Origin: Nibribacter roseus
GTDB taxonomy: Bacteria; Bacteroidota; Bacteroidia; Cytophagales; Hymenobacteraceae
Reading direction: 5' to 3'
Length of the DNA stretch: 64,000 nt
Assembly: GCF_042662225.1 (NCBI RefSeq)
Contig: NZ_JBHSYQ010000003.1
Coordinates: forward strand, 248,001 to 312,000
Positions 28,101-34,054 of this stretch are shown here, piece by piece. The position numbers and the translations under genes were made by a program. The number at the start of each line of letters is the position of its first letter. Positions within the stretch are counted from its first letter, which is position 1. The notes under the pieces were generated by a model. It did not search any database, was not told the origin of the DNA, and was given only the letters and a program-made list of their open reading frames with translations.

Positions 28101-28918
28101 TTTTCAATGGAATAAGATAGACCTTGTTGGCCTGCACACACCTCAGAACTACCGGTAATGCTCTTAGGCATGGGCGGAGGAACTGCCACCGTTGTCACCT
28201 TATAGGCACTGTACTCCCTGCTATCTCCACAGAAGTTAATAGAATACAATTTGATTTCCCAATCTGCCTGCACTCCATTAGTGGTAAATTCAATTCGATT
28301 GGTTTCAAAGCCAGACGTAATTTCCCAACCCTCCGGCAGAACCCATTTATACCTACTGATATGCTCGTGCTCATCTACCTCTAATACGTTACGAGTAGAA
28401 TTAATACAGAGCGAAGTATTTCCCCTAATTGCCCCTGGCTTTGGTGGTGTCGCGCAGAGGGATCTTTCAATAGAATTATTTTTTAAATTTAAATCTATAT
28501 TAGCCCCCAATGTGTAGGTATTAAAATAATACGTTACAAATTGGGGCCATATAATAATACCTCGCACCGTATATACAGCACTGTCCCCGGCAGGAAAAAC
28601 CCGCGGGGCGTATGACCACGTAATGCTAGTCAGAGCTCTAAGACTTTCGTTTTGAGGCGTTCCTCCAGAGAAGTGGTAAATAGTTTTGGGATCTTCAAAA
28701 AACCTCACTCCATTTCCATAGAAGAACATAGTAACTAATGGATTGTCATCAGGTCCTAAATTTTTGATTGTAATCCTATAAGTAATGGTATCTCCTATAC
28801 TGTATGGACCTGGGCTGACACTATGCACCAGTTCCATATCAGAAAACTTAAGGATTTGCGCATTAGCCTTTACCCCCAACAGCAATGTAAGCAAAAACAA
28901 TAGTACGCGTAATCTCAT
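22187..28918 (-). CDS. SprB-like giant adhesin: 23 PKD-like repeats and T9SS type B sorting domain
   Basis: A 2243-residue surface protein. A signal peptide (MRLRVLLFLLTLLLGVKANA) is followed by a DUF11-like N-terminal domain (YSIGDTITYRITIKNLGPDD), then 23 tandem repeats of ~85 residues that I counted by eye. Each follows ITGxxxxC, then YSVxxVxGAxxYxW, VPxGWxIxSGQGT, IxVxxGxxxGxxxVxAxNxCG. One Cys near the start and one near the end of nearly every repeat suggests a disulphide per module. The last ~90 residues are a gliding-motility-associated type B sorting domain (VPNTFSPNNDGKNDLWEIKH; VINRWGSEVF; GTYYYVLKV). It would be exported by T9SS with the neighbouring SprF. A gliding or attachment role is inferred. 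Confidence 0.92.
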   Translation of the reverse strand: MRLRVLLFLLTLLLGVKANAQILKFSDMELVHSVSPGPYSIGDTITYRITIKNLGPDDNPLVTMFFYGNGVRFFEDPKTIYHFSGGTPQNESLRALTSITWSYAPRVFPAGDSAVYTVRGIIIWPQFVTYYFNTYTLGANIDLNLKNNSIERSLCATPPKPGAIRGNTSLCINSTRNVLEVDEHEHISRYKWVLPEGWEITSGFETNRIEFTTNGVQADWEIKLYSINFCGDSREYSAYKVTTVAVPPPMPKSITGSSEVCAGQQGLSYSIEKVPGAIAYTWTLPDGWAIVEGAGTNAIKVNAGSASGTIKVTADNGCGGSANRDLEVLVSPSTPAAPARINGDAIVCATAGTVTYKVDAVPNARNYQWTTSAGWSIISGQGTTEIVVRPAAGAGVITVQAQNACGVSQSVSLNVQGINEAPVLGEITGNASLCASGAAHVYSVKEVLGIKEYRWSVPAGWSIVSGQGTREIRVTAGAGNGEVSVTAVGVCNTEAKASLRVEVNSKVPDSPSAIKGVAIPCIGKEGVVYSIDAVAGATEYTWNVPSGWVISSGQGTNSISVVVGKNAGRVTVFAENACGISTTVFLSVSPTSLAPAVPTVQGETFPCIGKEATFVATGSDFVSSYDWELPNGWSFISGQGTNTVKVLVGTVAGEIRVRASNGCGVSEAGVLSVTPSNGVPIANFELKGPQTLCAGNTASVTYTIEGAVQGASEYLWKVPSGWTILSAQGTTLTVRPGSSSGNVTLTAKNGCGLSSEKSLAVVVSSGLAAAPASINGLNFVCAQSEATFSVAAVNGALSYQWSFPSSWTVVSGQGTTTLVVKVGASGVVSVKANNGCGDGPAVSKTVTVLTSALAAGAISGETKLCAANAEQVFSVAAVQGATAYQWAVPNDWVILSGQNTRSVRVKVGSAGVIRVKINSACGVGPEQTLAVTFSLQQPATPSAITFTGNGTNPCAGQGEIIYSVAAVTGADEYVWTVPSGWTINSGQGTREISVKPGRTTGQISVFTKNNCGQSAAVTLSVTPSDGIPTTPTTIIGEAAPCVGRQEVYAVKDSVKGYGYNWTLPNGWSFVKGQGSPKITVVVGTAAGSIKVRPNNSCGTSAEAAYSVAPNNGVPVFSSNITGPDALCANAGPNVQYTVAAASGATSYRWEVPAGWTIVSGQGSLSISVRPGSTAGAVRVSAVNSCGQSSSQQIAVAMSSNAPAKPGDISGSADICANATQTYSIAAVSGASEYVWEVPTGWSIISGQGSTSIVVKAGQSTAQVRVSAKNSCGTSAASFKEINMSLGAPAQVGPISGDKAFCVSDQARTYSVPEAAGTKDYIWTVPAGWSILSGQRSREIRVKPGNAGGYIKVVAGNYCSTTADSTLVSVSTTAEIALGAIKGEQNPCQEIGGIEYSVDPIAGVDKYTWSLPSDWSITSGQGTNKIVVRTGKASGNISVYASNACVTSKTVTFSAAPNLTGPVVPASIIGTASVCAGSQETYQVENPVAGITYRWELPAGWAVVSGSGSSSIVVKVGSTPGTISVKAENNCGVSEAKTKSVSISTGVPVLSAVKGAGAICEGSVQTYSIDPIAGYVSCQWSLPAGWTIVSGHNTLTIQVKAGANSGEVAVTAVNGCGASAKKALAVTVNPGTLAAPGAIAGEMVLCATSTQAKYSVSPVAGATGYEWKLPTGWTIVNGEGTSSITVKPGSAAGRVSVLAKNDCSRSNESGVDVQISNSVPDAVGEITGPAEVCSNTTVTYAIGAVTGAGSYEWTYPTNWEYVSGQGTTTITLKAVSTGTVRVVAKNACGNSSSAGTKQVQVVDGNLATPGAIQVNADHLTPCEGQNALVFNINPVAGASSYVWSFPADWKIQSGQGTTSITLTAGKLAGEVSVVAKNSCGTSAVQKVAVAPQLSKPEIAGEIVGSNAVCTNGGTVTYSISGVTGADVYKWTYPTDWTLVSGQGTTTLTVTPTSSGKLEFTATNSCGGIVSRSIDVIAVPTGPLPSMAIEGPKKFCLGNIAQEYKVASVAGVTYTWQVPTGWKVISGAGTNSVTLTAEKEGAVELKLTAVSPCGESKTSTVQVTVAPTLGDKPTIKDESTACIGYQFSVPSVPGVNYTWKIISGGSNYSIVSGQGTNLIKVKGPEDGRQVPGQVQLEISNNGCSILTDVYDIVPVPLAPKVEVPNTFSPNNDGKNDLWEIKHLLNYPANELVVINRWGSEVFRQRGYKNTWNGGGLAEGTYYYVLKVRLCEGEEVTLKGYVVLVR

Positions 28919-29978
28919 GATAGCTTAATTAACACCTTAAAGCATTCAATTCTACAGGCAGTTCTATTCAAGCAACTTGTCAGCTACGCTCTCAATAAGA
29001 AGGAACCATAATTCATATAAACTCATTCACCTCTGATGCAGAGGCACAACCTAAGAGCATTTTAACCATGGCTTTGGCTTGGGGGAGGGGCAAACCGCGG
29101 TTGTTTCTATTATTATTGTCCAAAAAACGACAACAACACAAATTTATTAAATTCTATGAGCAAATAGCAAGCAAAATATAAACTTATTTCTATAAACCTA
29201 TTCTTTTTCAAAGAAATACCTAAAAGTGAGTAGTCAGTTGGGCTAAATCAGCGTTAGAAATTATTTAAACCCACACTACTAATTTTCCCCTAACAATAGT
29301 ATTTCTCTCGCCAAACCCTCTTGAATAGATTTTAATTCCCATGGCATGGTTAATTTGATAACTAAATTAAAGTGTGCAATAAAAGCAATTAGAAATGCAA
29401 TAACTTCAATTGAAAAACTAAGCCAACTATGTCAAAAAAGCCATCCTGCTCATAATAGAAGGGATTAATCTTTAACTTTACGTGCCCATAGGTTATCTTT
29501 TTCGGCAACAAAGAGTAAGTCATTCATTAATAAGCCCTTTCAAATATTCTCTTTTTACCCTTCTTGTCATCATACTTTTGATGCAGCTTTTTTTGATATG
29601 ACAGATGCAGCGCCAATGGCTTAGATGCCCATCATGACAATTCATAAGCCAAAGTTTAATTACCTACAGAAGAGATTTTCTTGAGGGAAGTTTGACAGGT
29701 TCTTAAATCAGGCGCCTGCAGGCATAAAGAAACCAGAAACTAATAATTACTACACTTTAGCCACAACCTTTTTTTCTTACGCCTATAAGATGCAACACCT
29801 ATGCTCGTGCCACTTTTTAGGAACTTCTTCGCCTGCTTCAGAGAAAAAAGAATAAAAAAGAAAACGGCTCTCGCCCACACCCAATTTTAACAGGAGTTTA
29901 AAGATGCATATTTCTGATGTTAAATAGATGATTCTTAGCACATAAATATGCGCTATGGGAATTGTCCGCAAGTAAAAA

Positions 29979-30010
29979 AAGCCCTTGAAAGATTTCTCTT
30001 ACAAGGGCTT
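29979..30010 (-). terminator. Family C hairpin terminator, copy 1
   Basis: AAGCCCTTG / CAAGGGCTT stem of 9 bp with a 14-base loop; on the minus strand it is followed by TTTTTTTAC, a good U-tract, so it would end the ABC permease operon. Confidence 0.75.
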
Positions 30011-30082
30011 GCTCCCTATAGCACATCTTTCGACATCCGCTATAAGTTAATTATTCATGACCACAGTAGACAGCATTCGTTC

Positions 30083-30118
30083 ATTTTAAGCCTGTTTCTA
30101 GAAAATGAGGTCTAAAAC
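30083..30118. repeat. Family A palindromic repeat, copy 7
   Basis: ATTTTAAGCCTGTTTCTAG then AAAATGAGGTCTAAAAC, located just past the stop of the permease gene at 30129. Confidence 0.6.
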
Positions 30119-30128
30119 AGAAGAAGCC

Positions 30129-31511
30129 TTACTTTACTGAAGCCACTCTCCACCTAAACAGCAACAGCGCTACCCCAAACACCAGCAATACACTCACCAG
30201 CAGCTTCACCAGCCCCGCTACCGCCGAGGCTGTGTCAGGCACGCTGGCAAAATGGTGCCTGGGCTCTTTGGCGAAGTCAGCGTGGGTGAAGGTGACCTGA
30301 TTAAAAAGGTACGGGTAATAAAACTCCCGCAATCCATCATGGTATTGGGTGGCGCTTTGCAGGAACTGCACGTAAGACGGTAAATCTGAACCCGCCACCG
30401 CGTTGAAGATGCCCTGCACATTCACGGGCACGCTCAGTACATTCATCTTCTGTACCAGCTCATGCCGCGCCAGCAGGCTTTCTTTGTACTGGCGGGCCAA
30501 ATCTGCCAAGGCCACGTCGCCTAAATGGTGAAAGGCGTAGTACCAGCGCCAGACAAAATGCACTTTAATCTCAGTTGTATCGCGGTACTGCGGGTATAGG
30601 GTGAAGAATTGCTCCATGGTTTCGCGCTTGGGTTTGTCCCAGCCGCCGTGCACCACCTCGCGCTGTTGGGTGGTGAGCGCCAGCGCCTGCGGCACGGGCT
30701 GTTTCATAGAGACGTACACGTTCAGCAAAGCAGGAATCACAATGGTGAGCAGGAGCCACACGCCCAGCAAAGTCACCGCGTTGAATGCCGAGTTCTTCTG
30801 CAAGGCCGCCACCAGAAAAGTCACGGCAAACCAGAACAGGCAGTATAGCACCACCACGCCCAGCCACAGCGCCACCCGCCCGTCAGGCACCACGCCACCC
30901 CAGACCATGGCTACCACCGAGAGCAGCAGCCCCAGGCTCAGCACCACTAGCATCCTGAAGGTGAGTTTGGCCCCCACCACCAGCGGCAGACTGATGGGCT
31001 GCGACAACAGCAGCGGCAGCGTGCCTTGCTCTTTTTCTATGGATAGAATGTTAAAGCACAATCCAATGATGAGCAGCGGAAACAGGTACACCAGGACAAA
31101 CGACAAATCGAAATTTCCCGCCAGCACCTTTTGCGGATTAATGTTCTCGGTGTCATACAACTGCGACTGCAGGTTGAGTAGGCGTAGCTTGATGTAGTAC
31201 GTGTTCACATCGCGCTGCCCCAGCGCCAGAGCTGCCCAGGAATCGGGGTGGTGTACCGCGAAGGTGGAGTGGTAATACCCGATGTCGCCTGCGTCGGTGC
31301 CCTCAGGGTACTTAGCTTTCAGCTCTTCCACGTTTTGCTCCGTCAATTTCTCCAGCCCCGCAATGTTCTGCCGCTGGCGCTCTACTTCAGTAGTGCCGTA
31401 GTAGATGCCGTACAACCCCGCCAGCAAGGCAAGCGTGACCAGAATCAATAGGCCTTTATCGGCTCTGAAACTGAGCCACTCGTATTTTATCAGAATCCAG
31501 AATTTCTTCAT
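30129..31511 (-). CDS. ABC-2 type transporter permease, DUF3526 family (last gene of operon)
   Basis: A 460-residue integral membrane protein. The N-terminus (MKKFWILIKYEWLSFRADKG) leads into one helix, then a large extracytoplasmic loop with the DUF3526 type of sequence (HSTFAVHHPDSWAALALGQR), five central helices (LSFVLVYLFPLLIIGLCFNI; LGVWLLLTIVIPALLNVYV) around the motif EKEQGTLPLLLSQPISL, a second loop, and a final C-terminal helix (LVKLLVSVLLVFGVALLLF). It pairs with the similar permease at 31515-32936, three bases upstream, and the ATPase before it, forming an ABC-2 transporter related to NosY/GldF-type exporters. The substrate is unknown. Confidence 0.88.
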   Translation of the reverse strand: MKKFWILIKYEWLSFRADKGLLILVTLALLAGLYGIYYGTTEVERQRQNIAGLEKLTEQNVEELKAKYPEGTDAGDIGYYHSTFAVHHPDSWAALALGQRDVNTYYIKLRLLNLQSQLYDTENINPQKVLAGNFDLSFVLVYLFPLLIIGLCFNILSIEKEQGTLPLLLSQPISLPLVVGAKLTFRMLVVLSLGLLLSVVAMVWGGVVPDGRVALWLGVVVLYCLFWFAVTFLVAALQKNSAFNAVTLLGVWLLLTIVIPALLNVYVSMKQPVPQALALTTQQREVVHGGWDKPKRETMEQFFTLYPQYRDTTEIKVHFVWRWYYAFHHLGDVALADLARQYKESLLARHELVQKMNVLSVPVNVQGIFNAVAGSDLPSYVQFLQSATQYHDGLREFYYPYLFNQVTFTHADFAKEPRHHFASVPDTASAVAGLVKLLVSVLLVFGVALLLFRWRVASVK

Positions 31512-31514
31512 CTT

Positions 31515-32936
31515 TTACACAATTTGCGTTTTATCAATCACCCGCAGGCCCACGGTACACACCAGCAACAGCCACAATACCAGCGCCGCCAAAGACAGCA
31601 CATGATGGCGCAGCGCCCATTGCACAGGCGGCGTTTCATAAGTGAAAGGTTTGAACTCTTTCCAGGTATCTGAGCGGAGACGGGTGGTTTTGTCGCCGTA
31701 TTTCAGGCGGGTGGCCTGAATGTTATTCAAGCCTTGGGCCATGTTGTAACGGTACTCCTCAGCCTCATGCTGGAAATGGAGGTAGTGCGGAAAATCTGAG
31801 CCCGCCATGCCCATAGACAGGTGTCGCACCGCCAGGTAAGGGTTCAGGAAGGCGGCCAGCTCAGAGATGCGGTTTTGTTTCTGAAAGGTGTCTGTCAGCT
31901 TCTCAAAATGTTCTCGGTACACCTTTGTGCTTTGCTCCTCGCTCACGGCCATGATAATTCCGTCCACGTTCACGGGCAACTGGCTCAGGGAATCTTTCCC
32001 GTATTTCTGGAGCAGCTCTTGCTTCAGGGCTTCGGCACGGGCATCCTGCGAGTTGTGCCCGTCAATGCCTTTGGCTACCTCCTCGTGTACATCGGCATCC
32101 ATCTGGGCTTTGGTGGGCGTGGTGTAGAGTATGTTGCCTAAGTTGGCCGAGGCTTTGGGTACCAAGACGCAAAACAGAATCCAGATACCCAGCAGGGTCA
32201 CCAAAGCCGTACTGGACCGCTGGTGTACCGCAGACACCACCACCGCCAGCACAATAAAAATAAAGAAGTACACCAGGTAAAAGGCCACGAACAGTAACAG
32301 GCGCCACAGTGTGTCAGGCTGTAGGTCCAAACCGTTCTGCCCGAAAAGCAGCAACCCCGCCAGGATTAGCGCAGGCGCCACCACCAGCGCCACCGTTTTG
32401 CTGTAGCCTCTAATCTTGGCCCAGGCAATTTGCCGCAAAGACACGCCCTGGCTCAGCAGAATCTTGAGCGTACCCGTCTCCTTCTCCTGCGTGAACGCCC
32501 CGAAGCACAGGAAAATAATAAGCAACGGCAACAGCATCTGCAGCACAAAGGCCACCGTCATTTCCCCGAACCTGATGAGCGAGGTAGATTGCTGCGCCTG
32601 ACTGAAGTTAGCGCTGTTCTGTTTATGCGCCTCCATGAACACCGAGGTCCCCGTGAACGAGTCCAGCCCAAAGTCCAAGAAACTCAAACTGGACTTGGGC
32701 CGAAACGCATAGGAACCGTAATGCGCCATGCGGTGCGGGTGCCTTTCCTGGGAGTTATGGAACTGGTGGTTTACTTCTTCCTGCGCCGCCTCGCGCTCCT
32801 CTTGCAGGGTATGCGCGCTGTACAGCCCCACCACCGTGGCCGCCAGCAAAAGCAGCAGCACCAGCACGCTCAAGACCACAAAGCGTCTGTCGCGGAGCGT
32901 ACTGATGAATTCTTTTTGGGCTATGCTTCTCACCAT
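31515..32936 (-). CDS. ABC-2 type transporter permease, DUF3526 family
   Basis: A 473-residue permease with the same plan as its neighbour: MVRSIAQKEFISTLRDRRF at the N-terminus, one helix (VVLSVLVLLLLLAATVVGLY), an extracytoplasmic loop, then the EKETGTLKILLSQGVSLRQI motif between central helices, TALVTLLGIWILFCVLVPKA, a second loop, and a C-terminal helix (HHVLSLAALVLWLLLVCTVG). The two permeases are clearly paralogous and would form a heterodimer. It starts one base after the ATPase stop codon, so translation is probably coupled. In related operons such pairs go with TonB receptors and metal-linked genes. Confidence 0.88.
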   Translation of the reverse strand: MVRSIAQKEFISTLRDRRFVVLSVLVLLLLLAATVVGLYSAHTLQEEREAAQEEVNHQFHNSQERHPHRMAHYGSYAFRPKSSLSFLDFGLDSFTGTSVFMEAHKQNSANFSQAQQSTSLIRFGEMTVAFVLQMLLPLLIIFLCFGAFTQEKETGTLKILLSQGVSLRQIAWAKIRGYSKTVALVVAPALILAGLLLFGQNGLDLQPDTLWRLLLFVAFYLVYFFIFIVLAVVVSAVHQRSSTALVTLLGIWILFCVLVPKASANLGNILYTTPTKAQMDADVHEEVAKGIDGHNSQDARAEALKQELLQKYGKDSLSQLPVNVDGIIMAVSEEQSTKVYREHFEKLTDTFQKQNRISELAAFLNPYLAVRHLSMGMAGSDFPHYLHFQHEAEEYRYNMAQGLNNIQATRLKYGDKTTRLRSDTWKEFKPFTYETPPVQWALRHHVLSLAALVLWLLLVCTVGLRVIDKTQIV

Positions 32937-32937
32937 C

Positions 32938-33648
32938 TTAGTTGTGCATGTAGTTGAGGTACAATCGTTCCAATTCGTTCGCGTCCAGTTCGGCGGTGCT
33001 CAGCACATCCACCAACTCACCTTCGCGCATAATGCCCACGCGGGTACCCACTTCCTTGGCCCTGAAAATGTCATGGGTGGCCATGAAAATGGCGGTACCC
33101 TGGCGGCTCAGTTTCAGGAGCAAATCAGAAAACTCATTGCTGGCTTTAGGGTCGAGTCCCGAGGTGGGTTCATCCAGCAGCAGCACCTTGGCGTGTTTGG
33201 CCACCGCAATGGCAATGCCCACCTTCTGCCGCATTCCCTTAGAATAAGCACCCAGCTTGCGTGCAGCTGCCTCAGCAGGCAACCCCGCCTCTACCAGGTA
33301 CTGCAACAGTTCTTCGTTCTTGTAGTCAAACCCCGCCAGGCTACTGAACAAGGCCAGGTTCTCCAGCCCCGTCAGGTTGGGATACAGCATCACGTTCTCA
33401 GGAATATAGGCCAGGTACTCCTTCACCTTCAGTTGGTTCGTGGCCACCTCCAGCCCGTTGATATAAGCCGCCCCAGCCGTGGGCGTAATGAAACCTAAAA
33501 ACAGATTGATGGTGGTGGACTTCCCCGCCCCGTTCTGACCCAGCAGGCAGAAAATCTCGCCAGGTTGTATCTGCAGGTCCAATCCTTTCAGCGCCAGCTT
33601 GTCCTGATACTGTTTCTTCAGTTGTCTTGCTTCTAAGGCAAATTCCAT
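32938..33648 (-). CDS. ABC transporter ATP-binding protein
   Basis: A 236-residue ATPase. Walker A is GQNGAGKST (residues ~38-46), the signature motif is YSKGMRQKVGIAIAVAKHAK, Walker B is VLLLDEPTSGLD, and the H-loop is MATHD. The sequence groups with NosF/CcmA-type ATPases that serve ABC-2 exporters, which fits the two DUF3526 permeases after it. The start ATG at 33648 is followed at once by a standard MEFALEARQLKKQY opening. Upstream is a 400-base gap filled with repeats, so its link to the TonB receptor gene may depend on read-through or a separate promoter. Confidence 0.95.
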   Translation of the reverse strand: MEFALEARQLKKQYQDKLALKGLDLQIQPGEIFCLLGQNGAGKSTTINLFLGFITPTAGAAYINGLEVATNQLKVKEYLAYIPENVMLYPNLTGLENLALFSSLAGFDYKNEELLQYLVEAGLPAEAAARKLGAYSKGMRQKVGIAIAVAKHAKVLLLDEPTSGLDPKASNEFSDLLLKLSRQGTAIFMATHDIFRAKEVGTRVGIMREGELVDVLSTAELDANELERLYLNYMHN

Positions 33649-33673
33649 ATTAGTTAATTGTCGATTGATGATT

Positions 33674-33709
33674 GTTTTGGGCTTGTTTTTGCCAAAATAA
33701 GCCCAAAAC
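33674..33709. repeat. Family A palindromic repeat, copy 8
   Basis: GTTTTGGGCTTGTTTT then CAAAATAAGCCCAAAAC, nearly perfect symmetry, 26 bases upstream of the ABC ATPase start. Confidence 0.75.
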
Positions 33710-33721
33710 GGGTTCTTTTTA

Positions 33722-33862
33722 GTCCCCCTTTGAAGGGGGCAGGGGGATGATTACTCGTGCTGATGACGCATTCCTGAGAATCCTTCTGCATCTTCCTTTG
33801 TAGATTTTGCTGTTGGCACTTCTACTGTCCTTGACATCCCCCTACCCCCTTCAAAGGGGGAC
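33722..33862. repeat. Family B inverted-repeat element, solo copy
   Basis: Arms 33722-33749 and 33835-33862 are inverse copies over 28 bases with one mismatch. They match the arms of the DUF559-linked element at 6665-6826, and the inner flank ATTACTCGTGCTGA is shared, in reversed orientation. No nuclease gene lies inside or beside it, so it looks like a non-autonomous copy. Confidence 0.88.
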
Positions 33863-33935
33863 GAAATGCGTCTGATTAATCATCCGGATTTACTGGACTT
33901 CAACTAAATCTAACTCCTCCTTGCTGTTGCCTCGA

Positions 33936-33965
33936 GCAGATTCTCCCCTCAAGGGGAGAATCTGC
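33936..33965. repeat. Perfect 13-bp hairpin
   Basis: GCAGATTCTCCCC, loop TCAA, GGGGAGAATCTGC. It could act as a terminator or processing signal between the TonB receptor and ATPase genes on the minus strand; no strong U-tract is seen. Confidence 0.7.
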
Positions 33966-34000
33966 ATTTAGCTGAGGCTGTAGGGGAAATGTAACTTTCT

Positions 34001-34036
34001 GTTTTAGGCCTACTTTTGTGAAAACGGCCCTGAAAC
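34001..34036. repeat. Family A palindromic repeat, copy 9
   Basis: GTTTTAGGCCTACTTTTG then GAAAACGGCCCTGAAAC, 18 bases past the TonB receptor stop. Confidence 0.7.
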
Positions 34037-34054
34037 AGAATTCTCCTCTCCCCC

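Larger units (their letters stand above)
28919..30128. other. Long AT-rich intergenic region
   Basis: Some 1.2 kb between the start of the adhesin operon and the end of the ABC permease operon, both on the minus strand. No convincing gene; a 62-codon minus-strand frame at 29783-29971 has no recognisable features. It should hold the adhesin promoter near 28930-29000. A family C-type hairpin (29979-30010) and family A copy 7 lie at its right end. Confidence 0.55.
33649..34054. other. Repeat-filled gap between TonB receptor and ABC ATPase genes
   Basis: No gene. It contains family A copies 8 and 9 at its two ends, a solo family B element (33722-33862), and a perfect 13-bp hairpin (33936-33948 with 33953-33965, GCAGATTCTCCCC/GGGGAGAATCTGC). 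Four separate palindromes in 406 bases is far more than in other gaps in this window. Confidence 0.8.

Noticed and set aside
32430..33498. Plus-strand frames of 175 and 256 codons opposite the ABC genes
   Set aside because: The minus-strand ABC ATPase and permease are unambiguous; the opposite frames are low-complexity shadows.
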